From: Sellimonas catena
GTDB taxonomy: Bacteria; Bacillota; Clostridia; Lachnospirales; Lachnospiraceae
Length of the DNA stretch: 64,000 nucleotides
Assembly: GCF_045063725.1 (NCBI RefSeq)
Contig: NZ_CP173695.1
Reading direction: 5' to 3' (one strand)
The notes beneath the pieces were generated by a model. It saw only the letters and a program-made list of their open reading frames with translations, was not told where the DNA came from and searched no databases. Below are positions 50,231 through 59,349 of this stretch, piece by piece. Within the stretch, counting starts at the first letter, position 1; each line of letters begins with the position of its first letter. The position numbers were made by a program, and so were the translations under genes.

Positions 50231-51322
50231 ATGAAGAAAAAGAAGATCACATCGACAGACATCGCAAAGGCAGCGGGCGTATCCCAGTCTACAGTTTCCA
50301 TGATCCTGAATAAGAAATACAATGTTTCTTTTTCCAAGGAGACGGTGGAAAAAGTGGAGAAGACAGCGGCGAGGCTTGGCTATCAGCCGCCGAAACGAAA
50401 GGTCAGAAAAGAAAGCAGAAAAGAGAAACTGCTTGTTGTATTCTGCTCCAACCTGACGAATCCTTACTATGTCATGCTGCTGCAGGGAATTGAGACAAGA
50501 GCCAAGGAAGCGGGATTCGGGCTTTTTATCTGCAATACCCAGAGAAGCCTGAAGATGGAAGAACGGTATCTGCGCATGATGCCGGAGCTTTCGCCGCTTG
50601 GTATCATTTACACATGTAATCCAAGCAGATGCTATATGGACATGATCGAGGATCTGGCAGGAAAGATTCCGATTGTTGTGGTAAACAATCAGAATGAGCA
50701 GATGAGCGTGGATGCGGTGGAGCTTGATAATTCCAAACTGGGACGTCTGATGGCGCGCCATCTTCTGGAGCTCGGTCACAGGGATGTGGCGTATATCGCG
50801 CCGCCGCTCACGATCCGGCAGAAGCAGCGTTCCAAGCGGGTGGAAGGCTTTCTGAAAGAGTTTGACAGGCAGGGGCTCAAAGACCATGTCATCATCAAAG
50901 CGGCTGATGAGGCCTATGATATGAATGTGGCGAATATCGATTCCGAATATAAGATAGGCTATGATCTGACGAAAGAACTGCTGGCGGAGCAGCGGGAGGT
51001 TACGGCCATTGTCGGACTGAACGACATGATTGCATTCGGGATTCTGGACGCGCTCCAGGAAGAAAAATATAAGGTTCCGGGGGATATCTCGGTGATGGGA
51101 TGCGATAATACATTGTTTGCCAGGATGCATAAGGTATCGCTGACGACGGTGGAGCATTTTGTTGTATTTAAAGGAAGAGATGCGTGTGATATTATTATGA
51201 AAAAAATTGCTGCCGGAACAATGAAATATTCCGGAATCGAACCGGTGAGCACATACCATGTGGAGTATGAGCCAAAGCTTATCGTAAGAGGCACCACATC
51301 CTATCCGAAAAAATTAAATTAA
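50231..51322 (+). CDS. LacI-family transcriptional regulator
   Basis: 363 residues. N-terminal HTH (ITSTDIAKAAGVSQSTVSMI, residues 6-25) then a hinge and a periplasmic-binding-like domain (LLVVFCSNLTNPYYVMLLQG, VTAIVGLNDMIAFGILDALQ, SVMGCDNTLFA). ATG 50231 has GGAGG upstream. Its downstream neighbour is the transaldolase-transketolase set, so it may control pentose metabolism. Confidence 0.9.
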   Translation: MKKKKITSTDIAKAAGVSQSTVSMILNKKYNVSFSKETVEKVEKTAARLGYQPPKRKVRKESRKEKLLVVFCSNLTNPYYVMLLQGIETRAKEAGFGLFICNTQRSLKMEERYLRMMPELSPLGIIYTCNPSRCYMDMIEDLAGKIPIVVVNNQNEQMSVDAVELDNSKLGRLMARHLLELGHRDVAYIAPPLTIRQKQRSKRVEGFLKEFDRQGLKDHVIIKAADEAYDMNVANIDSEYKIGYDLTKELLAEQREVTAIVGLNDMIAFGILDALQEEKYKVPGDISVMGCDNTLFARMHKVSLTTVEHFVVFKGRDACDIIMKKIAAGTMKYSGIEPVSTYHVEYEPKLIVRGTTSYPKKLN

Positions 51323-51461
51323 TGAATTCCTGAAAAATATTAATAATAAAAACGGGGATGAAATTGATATAATGTTCATAAAATGGCCTGATAAGTGGCT
51401 GTTTAAATGAATCAAACATAAATTTTACATAAAACAAACGAAAAATCAGGGATGAGCAATT

Positions 51462-51542
51462 AATAAAAACCAAATTATTAATTTATAAAATTACTAATAA
51501 AAAACCGGCGGTATTGACCACCTTATTTCGAGGTTTTATAAT
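51462..51542 (+). promoter_or_regulatory. Transaldolase promoter with direct repeats upstream
   Basis: TTGACC (51514-51519), 17 nt, TATAAT (51537-51542). Upstream, TTAATAAAAACC (about 51461) and CTAATAAAAAACC (about 51493) are direct repeats in a very AT-rich stretch that could bind the LacI regulator. Confidence 0.6.
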
Positions 51543-51589
51543 GAAATCAAATGATAACCATGAACCCAAAATAAGGAGGAACACAGAAC

Positions 51590-52243
51590 ATGAGATTTTT
51601 TGTTGACACAGCAAACGTGGAAGAGATCAGAAAAGCAAATGATATGGGAGTGATCTGCGGAGTAACGACAAATCCGTCTTTGATTGCAAAGGAAGGCCGT
51701 GATTTTAACGAAGTAATCAAAGAGATCACATCTATCGTAGACGGACCGATCAGCGGAGAGGTAAAAGCGACCACGACAGATGCAGAAGGCATGATTGCAG
51801 AAGGACGTGAGATTGCAAAGATTCATCCGAATATGGTAGTCAAAATCCCGATGACAGTAGAGGGATTAAAGGCAGTGAAAGTTCTTTCTGCAGAAGGAGT
51901 AAAAACAAATGTAACACTGATCTTTACAGCAAACCAGGCGCTTCTTGCGGCAAGAGCCGGCGCAACCTATGTATCTCCGTTCCTCGGACGTCTGGATGAT
52001 ATCTCCGTGAAAGGGTCAGAACTGATCGAAGAGATTGCGGAAATGTTCGCTGTTTCCGGAATCGAGACACAGATCATCGCTGCAAGCATTAGAAATCCGA
52101 TCCATGTGACAGAGTGTGCGCTTGCAGGAGCAGATATTGCGACAGTACCGTACAAAGTAATTGAACAGATGACACATCATCCGCTGACAGATGCAGGAAT
52201 CGAGAAATTCCAGGCTGACTACAAAGCGGTATTCGGAGAGTAA
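51590..52243 (+). CDS. tal: Transaldolase (short, fructose-6-phosphate aldolase-like)
   Basis: 217 residues of the MipB/TalC-type family: MRFFVDTANVEEIRKANDMG, GVTTNPSLIAKEG, and the Schiff-base Lys in NMVVKIPMTVEGLKAVK. AAGGAGG precedes the ATG. With the two transketolase halves it forms a non-oxidative pentose phosphate unit. Such short forms can act as transaldolases or fructose-6-phosphate aldolases. Confidence 0.92.
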   Translation: MRFFVDTANVEEIRKANDMGVICGVTTNPSLIAKEGRDFNEVIKEITSIVDGPISGEVKATTTDAEGMIAEGREIAKIHPNMVVKIPMTVEGLKAVKVLSAEGVKTNVTLIFTANQALLAARAGATYVSPFLGRLDDISVKGSELIEEIAEMFAVSGIETQIIAASIRNPIHVTECALAGADIATVPYKVIEQMTHHPLTDAGIEKFQADYKAVFGE

Positions 52244-52276
52244 TTCTCCGGAGAAAAAGAGACAGGAGGCATTGTC

Positions 52277-53112
52277 ATGGACAATTTAGAATTACAGAAA
52301 ACTGCCAATGAAGTCCGCAAAGGCATTATCACTGCAGTTTATAATGCAAAATCCGGACATCCGGGCGGATCTTTATCTGCGGCAGACATTTATACCTATC
52401 TTTATTTTGAAGAGATGAACATTGATCCTGAGAATCCGAAGAAGGCGGACAGAGACCGTCTCGTGGTTTCCAAAGGACATACATCACCGGGTTACTATTC
52501 CGCCCTTGCCCACAGAGGATTCTTCCCGGTAGAAGATCTGAAGACATTCCGTCATGTAGGTTCTTACCTGCAGGGACATCCGGACATGAAACACATTCCG
52601 GGTGTGGACATGTCAAGCGGATCCTCGGACAGGGAATTTCTGCGGCAGTCGGAATGGCCATTTCCGCGAAATTATCCGGAGATGACTACCGTGTATACAC
52701 ACTGGTCGGAGACGGAGAGATTCAGGAAGGACAGGTGTGGGAGGCATCTATGCTTGCAGGTCACAGAAAGCTTGACAATCTTGTTGTGATCGTGGATAAC
52801 AACAACCTTCAGATCGACGGAACAATCGAGGAAGTCAACTCTCCATACCCGATCGACAAGAAATTTGAGGCCTTTAATTTCCATGTGATCAATGTGGACG
52901 GGCATGATTTTGATTCATTAAGAGCAGCATTCAAAGAAGCAAAAGAGACTAAGGGAATGCCGACAGCAATCATCGCAAAGACAGTTAAGGGAAAAGGAGT
53001 TTCCTATATGGAGAACCAGGTATCCTGGCACGGCTCCGCTCCGAATGAAGAGCAGTATAAAGTCGCAATGGAAGAATTAGAGAAAGCAGGTGAAGCATTA
53101 TGTCAGAAGTAA
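52277..53112 (+). pseudogene. tktN: Transketolase N-terminal subunit, one-base frameshift
   Basis: The N-terminal half (TPP pyrophosphate domain) of a split transketolase: KSGHPGGSLSAADIYTYLYF, SKGHTSPGYYSAL. At 52625-52628 the frame breaks in GGATCCTCGG; the expected GS-LGQGISAAVGMAISAKLS continues in the next frame, including VGDGEIQEGQVWEA (metal/TPP) to a normal C-terminus. One C in a CCC run seems missing. Because this is an essential enzyme with an intact partner, an assembly error is the most likely cause. Confidence 0.88.
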
Positions 53113-54044
53113 AGAAAATCGCAACACGGGAAAGCTACGGTAATGCTTTGGTAGAACTTGGAAAAGAGCATGAAGACGTGATTGTACTGGATGCGGACCT
53201 TGCCGGCGCGACAAAGACAGGAACCTTTAAGAAGGCATTTCCGGAGCGCCACATTGACTGCGGAATCGCAGAGGGAAATATGATGGGAGTTGCGGCAGGT
53301 CTTGCAGCGACAGGAAAGGTTCCGTTTGCAAGTTCTTTTGCCATGTTTGCGGCAGGACGTGCATTTGAACAGGTGAGAAACTCCATCGGATATCCGAAGC
53401 TCAACGTCAAGATCGGTGCAACCCATGCGGGTATCTCCGTAGGAGAAGACGGAGCAACCCATCAGTGCAACGAGGACATCGCCCTGATGAGAACGATTCC
53501 GGGAATGACCGTGATTGTGCCTTCTGATGATGTAGAAGCAAAGGCGGCAGTAAAAGCGGCATATGAGCACGAAGGACCGGTTTATCTGCGTTTCGGACGT
53601 CTGGCTGTGCCGGTGATCAATGACAATCCGGACTACAAATTTGAACTTGGAAAAGCTATCACTCTGCGCGAAGGAAGCGACGTGGCAATCATCGCAGCAG
53701 GACTTGAAGTAAATGAGGCTCTGGTAGCGGCAGAAAAGCTTGCAGAAGATGGAATCCAGGCAGAAGTCATCAATATGCACACCATCAAACCACTGGACAG
53801 GGAAGCTGTTTTAAAAGCAGCTGAAAAGACCGGAAAGATCGTGACAGTGGAAGAACACTCTGTCATCGGCGGACTTGGTAGCGCTGTCTGCGACGTAGTA
53901 GCTGAGACAGCATGTGCAAAGGTCATGAAAATCGGTGTCAACGATGTCTTCGGAGAATCCGGACCGGCAGTCGAACTGATCAAAAAATACGAACTGGACG
54001 GCGAAAGCATCTATAAGAAAGTAAAAACGTTCGTAGAGAAATAG
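53100..54044 (+). CDS. tktC: Transketolase C-terminal subunit
   Basis: 314 residues. Central pyrimidine-binding domain (ESYGNALVELGKEHEDVIVL, DCGIAEGNMMGVAAGLA, HAGISVGEDGATHQCNED) and C-terminal domain (INMHTIKPLDREAVLKAA). Overlaps the N-subunit by 13 nt, as is usual for split transketolases. Terminator follows. Confidence 0.93.
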   Translation: MSEVKKIATRESYGNALVELGKEHEDVIVLDADLAGATKTGTFKKAFPERHIDCGIAEGNMMGVAAGLAATGKVPFASSFAMFAAGRAFEQVRNSIGYPKLNVKIGATHAGISVGEDGATHQCNEDIALMRTIPGMTVIVPSDDVEAKAAVKAAYEHEGPVYLRFGRLAVPVINDNPDYKFELGKAITLREGSDVAIIAAGLEVNEALVAAEKLAEDGIQAEVINMHTIKPLDREAVLKAAEKTGKIVTVEEHSVIGGLGSAVCDVVAETACAKVMKIGVNDVFGESGPAVELIKKYELDGESIYKKVKTFVEK

Positions 54045-54054
54045 AGAAAATAAA

Positions 54055-54091
54055 AAAAGGGCCCTCCCGCATTTGCGGGAGGGCCCTTTTG
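54055..54091. terminator. Terminator after tktC
   Basis: GGGCCCTCCCGC-ATTT-GCGGGAGGGCCC then TTTT; strong and bidirectional. Confidence 0.9.
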
Positions 54092-54109
54092 TCTGCATTT
54101 GCGGGATTG

Positions 54110-54909
54110 TTATGCGAACCAGTAGCCGCTGTAGTCGTATTTAAAGACACGGTACCACCAGGTAGCTCCACTTCCCGTTAAGGTCTGGATCAGGTTGTGG
54201 TCCTGATCAAATTCATTTGCCTCAAAGGCGCTTCCACTGTCCGTCAGAAGATTGTCACCAACCTGCTGTACGGAGCTGACGTAGCCGGAATAGGTGACAG
54301 GGACGCTGTCAACAAGTGTAAAGGTTCCGGCAGTTTCATCGACAAGATATTTATAATAATAGGACTCATCCCCTTCGGTTCCGGAATAGGTGCCGTCATA
54401 ATTTTCATCACTGTCATAGTCGTAGTCACGGGTGCTGATTGTAGCATTATTGTTATTGTACATGGTCAGATAATACTGTCCGTCGGATAATTCATCGGAA
54501 GTCTCATAGGTCACGCAGTGCTGTCCTGCCTGGAGCGTAAAGTCTCCAACCTGCTCAAGAAGAAGATTTTCATATCCGGTTTCCTCCCAGAACTGGTCGG
54601 AACTGATGAGATAATCCACGGTCGGACTGCCGTAAATATCGCTGATCTTGATGATGCTGGATGTTTCCCGGGAACTTAGAATCCAATCATATCGGAAATG
54701 TTATTCTGATAATCCAGCGTATAAACGGTGTCGATATCATCTTCGGAATCCAGTGTCAGGACTCCTTCGTTTTCAATTTCCGTTTCAGAAGTATCAGAAG
54801 CGGCTGCAGCGTCCCCGGCCGTCCCGGAAGAATCAGAGCAGGCAGTCAGCATACAGCCGCTTAAAAGAATACAAAGACATGTAGATAGTAGTTTGGGTTT
54901 TGCTTTCAA
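54110..54909 (-). pseudogene. Secreted lipoprotein, frameshifted
   Basis: TTG 54909 follows GGAGGTGAT. A lipoprotein signal (LLSGCMLTAC, lipobox Cys about residue 24) opens the first frame, which stops at DMIGF. The rest (ILSSRETSSIIKISDIYGSP, DYDYDSDENYDGTYSGTEGD and the aromatic C-terminus YRVFKYDYSGYWFA) is in another frame from about 54683, as if one A were lost from GGAATTC. The 800-nt length is one base short of a multiple of three. Function unknown. Confidence 0.75.
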
Positions 54910-54960
54910 AATATATCACCTCCATCATAATTCTGTAATAATTATGTGAAGGATTCGTAA

Positions 54961-56844
54961 TCACTTCTTGAGAAAACTGTGATTTTTGAAAGTCAAAAGG
55001 AAGGCGGAATGAATGATGACAAACACAGAGCCTGCATTGTGTACTAACGCGCCGACAACCGGGTTTAAAATTCCAAGGATGGCAAGAATGATCGCGAGAA
55101 AATTCAGTGCCATGGAAAAGGTGAGGTTGCAGCGGATTGTAAACATCATTTTCCGTGACAGGGCAATCAAATGAGGAAGTTCCCGGATGTCATCATTTAC
55201 GAGCGCGATATCTGCCGCATCCACAGCGATATCACTTCCAACCCCGCCCATTGCAATCCCGACAAATGCTTTTTTCAGAGACGGAGCATCATTGATTCCA
55301 TCCCCGATCATGCAGACTTGTATCTGCCGTTTCTGGGACTGTTCAATCCAGGAAAGTTTCTCCTGCGGAAGACAGCCGGAGTAAACTTCTTCGATGTGCA
55401 GCACGTCTGCAATGTGCGCCGCGGCATTTCGGTGGTCTCCGGTCAGAAGAACTGGAGATACGCCGGTAGACTTGACCTGGCGGATGGTTTCGGCAGCGTC
55501 TTCCCGGAGGGTATCGGCAAGAACGAGAAATCCGGCAGCCTTGCCGTCAACAGCTACGTAAATAACTGTGCATCCCTCATCCAGCCAGGAAGAAGCCCGG
55601 GCAGGGAGCTCGTCCGAAAATGTATCCGTATGCTCTTTTAACAGCTGCTCATTTCCCGCAAGAATGGCGTGTCCACCCACTTTGGCAGATACTCCGCGTC
55701 CGGGAATCATGTGAAATTCTTTCGGAGAAGCCGGGGCAGACTGTGTCTGTTTCTGAAAATCAGAGACGACCGCCTTGCCGAGAGGATGCTCGGAGCGAAG
55801 CTCGGATGAAGCCGTAAGACGGAAAAGGTCCGTGTCTGAAAGTCCTGGAAGAATACTGTGGATGGTCTCTACATGCAGATTTCCCTCGGTCAGTGTTCCG
55901 GTTTTGTCAAAAGCGATCTTTTTTACCATGGAAAGCCTCTCAAGGGCATCTCCTTCCCGGACAAGAAATCCATGTTTGGTTGCGTTTCCGATGGCTGCCA
56001 TAATGGCGGTAGGGGTGGCAAGAACAAGGGCGCACGGGCAGAATACAACAAGAATTGTTACGGCACGGATGATCTCACCGGTGAAAAACCATGTAAGAAC
56101 AGCCGACACAAGAGCAATGATGACAATCCAGGTGGCCCACCTGTCGGCAATTCCGACAATCTTTGCCTTTCCGGCATCGGCAGACTGCACAAGACGGATC
56201 ATTCTCTGGATAGAGCTGTCTTCACCTACCCTCAGTGCTTTCATATCAAAAGAGCCGTAGAGATTGACAGTGCCGCTTGAGACATCATCGCCGGCCTCTT
56301 TGTCGACAGGGAGAGATTCTCCTGTCATGACGGCCTGGTTGATGGAAGTCTGTCCGGATGTAATGATGCCGTCCACGGGAATTGTCTCGCCCGGAAGAAC
56401 GCGCAGCAGATCGCCGGCAATTACATCGCTTGCAGGGATGATTTCTTCACCGCCGGAAGTAATCCGCCTTGCTGTCCGCGGCGTGAGATGGACAAGCTTC
56501 TCAATCCCGGCACGGGCTTTTGAAACAGTAAGATCCTCCAGAAGAGCACCAAGCTGCATGATGAAGGCCACCTCGCCGGCCGCAAAGTCTTCACCGATGA
56601 TCAGGGAAGCAATCAGCGCGATAGAGACAAGCACATCGGCCTTGATGTCAAAGGCCGTCACAAGACCGATGACTGCCTCCAGTATGATCGGTATTCCGCA
56701 CAGGATCACGGAAATCCATGCCAGATCAAAAGGAAAGGGACGGATCCCGAAAAGACTCGCAAGAAGAGCCGCAAGTGATATGGAAAGAAAGATGATATCC
56801 TTTTTGATTCCGCCCCATTCCAGAATACGTTCCAGTGTTTTCAT
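54961..56844 (-). CDS. P1B-type heavy-metal-transporting ATPase
   Basis: 627 residues. CPC in helix 6 (VVFCPCALVLATPTAIMAAI) is the metal site; MTGESLPVDKEAGDDV (actuator), AFDKTGTLTEG (phosphorylated Asp) and MIGDGINDAPSL. No N-terminal metal-binding domain. CPC is found in Cu+ and Zn2+/Cd2+ groups, so the metal is unsettled. ATG 56844 with AAAGGAG. Probably repressed by the neighbouring CsoR. Confidence 0.9.
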   Translation of the reverse strand: MKTLERILEWGGIKKDIIFLSISLAALLASLFGIRPFPFDLAWISVILCGIPIILEAVIGLVTAFDIKADVLVSIALIASLIIGEDFAAGEVAFIMQLGALLEDLTVSKARAGIEKLVHLTPRTARRITSGGEEIIPASDVIAGDLLRVLPGETIPVDGIITSGQTSINQAVMTGESLPVDKEAGDDVSSGTVNLYGSFDMKALRVGEDSSIQRMIRLVQSADAGKAKIVGIADRWATWIVIIALVSAVLTWFFTGEIIRAVTILVVFCPCALVLATPTAIMAAIGNATKHGFLVREGDALERLSMVKKIAFDKTGTLTEGNLHVETIHSILPGLSDTDLFRLTASSELRSEHPLGKAVVSDFQKQTQSAPASPKEFHMIPGRGVSAKVGGHAILAGNEQLLKEHTDTFSDELPARASSWLDEGCTVIYVAVDGKAAGFLVLADTLREDAAETIRQVKSTGVSPVLLTGDHRNAAAHIADVLHIEEVYSGCLPQEKLSWIEQSQKRQIQVCMIGDGINDAPSLKKAFVGIAMGGVGSDIAVDAADIALVNDDIRELPHLIALSRKMMFTIRCNLTFSMALNFLAIILAILGILNPVVGALVHNAGSVFVIIHSAFLLTFKNHSFLKK

Positions 56845-56865
56845 AAGTATTCTTCTCCTTTCTTT

Positions 56866-56922
56866 ATACCCATACAGGTATATGTTTAAGAAAATTATAC
56901 CTATAGGGGTATGGGTTGTCAA
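56866..56922 (-). promoter_or_regulatory. P-type ATPase promoter with CsoR-like operators
   Basis: On the minus strand TTGACA (56917-56922), 17 nt, TATAAT (56894-56899). The palindrome ATACCTATAGGGGTAT (56897-56912) fills the spacer and a second, ATACCCATACAGGTAT (56866-56881), lies downstream. Confidence 0.7.
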
Positions 56923-57539
56923 GGAAGAAAAAAGGAAAGCAGCCGTTCTGAAACAGCTTCCCAGTTGATGATATGGAACCAGTTGTCGATATAGCTGCTG
57001 CGTAGATTATGATATTTCAGATAATATGCATGTTCCCAGACATCCAGAGGGAGTACCGGGTAGAAACCGAGTGTGAGCGGATTGTCCTGATTCGGAAGAG
57101 CCATGATGGCGGGAGAGCCGTCCGGACTGATAACCAGCCACGCGCAGCCGGATCCGAACTGTCCAAGGGCGGCCGTCTTCATGTCCGAGAAAAATTGCCG
57201 GCCGGTGTCATAGTATTCCAGGATGGCCGGAGCAATTTCCTGTCCCGGCGGGGCCATGAGATCAAAGTAAAGGTCATGGCTGTACACACCGCCCCCATTG
57301 TTGCGTACAGAAGTACGAAGAGGCTCCGGAATATCTTCCAGACGGGACAGGAGCTTTGTCAGTGTCCAGGAATGATACTCGGGAGCATTCACAAGAGCGT
57401 CATTCAGATTATCCACATAAGTCCGAAAATGCCTGTCATGGTGCAGACACATCGTCTCGCGGTCGATAAACGGCTCCAGCGCATCATACGGATAGGGAAG
57501 CGGCGGAAGATGAAAAGGCCAGGTCATTTCTGTAATCAA
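56919..57539 (-). CDS. Superoxide dismutase, Fe/Mn family (divergent)
   Basis: 206 residues: CLHHDRHFRTYVDNLN (first metal His), SVRNNGGGVYSHDLYFDLM (His), and LPLDVWEHAYYLKY (Asp, His). The usual W of NxGGHWNH is replaced by VYSH, which is divergent. TTG 57539 is 9 nt after AAAGGAGG. It lies between csoR and the ATPase gene. Confidence 0.85.
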   Translation of the reverse strand: MITEMTWPFHLPPLPYPYDALEPFIDRETMCLHHDRHFRTYVDNLNDALVNAPEYHSWTLTKLLSRLEDIPEPLRTSVRNNGGGVYSHDLYFDLMAPPGQEIAPAILEYYDTGRQFFSDMKTAALGQFGSGCAWLVISPDGSPAIMALPNQDNPLTLGFYPVLPLDVWEHAYYLKYHNLRSSYIDNWFHIINWEAVSERLLSFFLP

Positions 57540-57617
57540 GGTTTGATACCTCCTTTTGCTGTTCTAATGACAATATAAGCAGATATCGGAAGAGAAATGA
57601 CAAAACCGGTTTATTTT

Positions 57618-57893
57618 TCAGATCATGTTTGCAAAACGTTCAACAGCTTTTGTAAATTTTGCAATCGTTTCATCAGCGTCTCCGTGTTCGATTCCGTCGC
57701 GTACACAGTGCTGAATATGGCCCTCCAGAACGACCTGACCCGCTTTGTGGAGGGCGGATTTAGCAGCATTGATCTGCGAGAGAATGTCTTCGCAAGGAAC
57801 GTCTTCATCAATCATCCGGTCGATGGCCTGGACCTGGCCGATGATTTTCCTGAGACGGCGGTGGAGATTTTGAGAATCAATACATTGTTTCAT
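57618..57893 (-). CDS. CsoR/FrmR-family metal-sensing repressor
   Basis: 91 residues, all-helical. The Cys in EDVPCEDILSQINAAKSA and the H-x-x-HC in EGHIQHCVRDG form a C-H-C type ligand set typical of copper-sensing CsoR. GGAGG precedes the ATG. An operator overlaps its own leader, suggesting autoregulation. Confidence 0.9.
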   Translation of the reverse strand: MKQCIDSQNLHRRLRKIIGQVQAIDRMIDEDVPCEDILSQINAAKSALHKAGQVVLEGHIQHCVRDGIEHGDADETIAKFTKAVERFANMI

Positions 57894-57910
57894 AGTAATG
57901 CCTCCTTCTC

Positions 57911-57967
57911 ATACCGTTAGGGGTATATGTATTCCATAATTATCAGGTATAATAAGAAGAATGTCAA
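57911..57967 (-). promoter_or_regulatory. csoR promoter and operator
   Basis: Minus strand TTGACA (57962-57967), 17 nt, GATAAT (57939-57944); ATACCGTTAGGGGTAT (57911-57926) matches the ATPase operator. Confidence 0.7.
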
Positions 57968-58076
57968 GGTACGCCGGGTAAAGATTGTAAATTTTTGAAT
58001 TTTAATCAAATTTATGTGTAATTCGCGTACTAATATGGTATAATTCTGTTAAATAAAAATGAAAGGGGCGTTCCTT

Positions 58077-58412
58077 ATGAAGTTGATTTTTGCGGTTGTA
58101 CATGACGATGATACGAATAAAGCCGTCAGGCATCTGAATGAAAAGAAATTCCGCGTGACAAGATTATCCAGTACCGGAGGATTCCTGAGACGGGGAAATA
58201 CAACATTGATGCTTGGTGTGGAAGACGAACAGGTGGAAGAAGTTTTTGAAATTCTTCAGGAAGAATGTGCAAAGAGAAAACAGGTGGAAGTAACGACACC
58301 ATATCCGCAGGGAGACCTGTCTATGATCAGTTATTCCTATATCCCGATTACCGTTGAAGTCGGCGGTGCCACGGTATTCGTACTGAATGTGGAACAGTTC
58401 AAGAGAATCTGA
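58077..58412 (+). CDS. darA: Cyclic-di-AMP receptor, PII-like (DarA/PstA)
   Basis: 111 residues: MKLIFAVVHDDDTNKAVRHL and RLSSTGGFLRRGNTTLMLG are the c-di-AMP-binding PII-like signature. ATG 58077 with AAAGGGG. A TATAAT (58039-58044) precedes. Confidence 0.9.
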   Translation: MKLIFAVVHDDDTNKAVRHLNEKKFRVTRLSSTGGFLRRGNTTLMLGVEDEQVEEVFEILQEECAKRKQVEVTTPYPQGDLSMISYSYIPITVEVGGATVFVLNVEQFKRI

Positions 58413-58629
58413 CGGTCAGAGTAAAAGAGAGGCGCAAAGTTGACAAAACACGCCCTGGGAAAACAAAATACATGAAAAATACCGGAAGACTTGTGCAAAA
58501 AGACACGAGTCTTCCGTTTTTTTCGCCGGATGTGTCGTATTTTTCTTGGAACCCGCTGACATAAAGCGATAAAATCAGCGTTACCGCTATGATATGATGA
58601 GAAAAAATATGAATATGAGGTGAGAATAT

Positions 58630-59349
58630 ATGGAAAAACAATTTCCGAAAAATGTACGTCAGATAGGGAATGTATGTGACAGTCCCAAGATTTATGTGGA
58701 AGACTATGTAGATACATTCTTGAACCAGCTTTGCGATAAAACGGATGAAGAGCCGAAAGGGGCTTTCCTGATCGGAGAAACAGGACAGGTAGAAGATCAG
58801 GACTGCGTATATATATCGGGAGCCGTCAGGATATCGGAGATTGTAAAAAATGAAAATCAGCTGAATCTCGCGGAAGCTGCCGTAGAAGCGGGAATGAAAG
58901 ACTGTAAGGAATATTTCGGCAATCAGTCGCTTGTCGGGTGGTTTCTGATTGACCCGTCCAGAAAGCCGGGCACGGATGAAGCGCTGGAGAAGATACATAA
59001 AACGTATTTCGGTGAAGAGAATACGGTTTTTATTATGAAAGATCCGAAAGACAGAGAAGAAAAGTTTTATGCCTATAAATATGAAGAACTGATGGAAATC
59101 AATGGACATTACATTTATTATGAAAAAAATCCGGAGATGCAGAATTATATGATTTCCTCACGGAAAGAAAACAGGATTACTCCCAGTGAATCTATTGCGG
59201 ATCGGGCTGCGAAGGATTTTCGCAGTATCGTGAAAGCAAAACTGGAGAAGGCGGACCAGAAGCAGAATAACCGTTTCCTCTATGCGGCAAGCACATTTCT
59301 TTTGCTTGTTATTCTGATGTTAGTGTATAATTATTATTGGCAAAAATAG
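58630..59349 (+). pseudogene. 5' part of an MPN-like/TM/LysM protein, cut by an ISLre2-type element
   Basis: Joined across the element (58630-59318 with 61013-61376) the frame is exactly continuous and encodes 350 residues: an MPN-like domain (KGAFLIGETGQV, LVGWFLIDPSRKPGTDEAL where the HxHP metal motif is lost), a membrane helix (LLLVILIIGVTMV) and a C-terminal LysM. The last 10 residues of the truncated frame come from the element. AGGTGAG precedes the ATG. Confidence 0.75.
59310..59318 (+). repeat. Target-site duplication, left copy
   Basis: TATTCTGAT; the same 9 bases recur at 61004-61012 on the other side of the element. Confidence 0.85.

Noticed and set aside
50213..51259. A 348-codon frame opposite the LacI gene
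   Set aside because: Shadow of a real gene with the whole family sequence on the plus strand; composition Arg/His/Leu-rich as typical of antisense frames.
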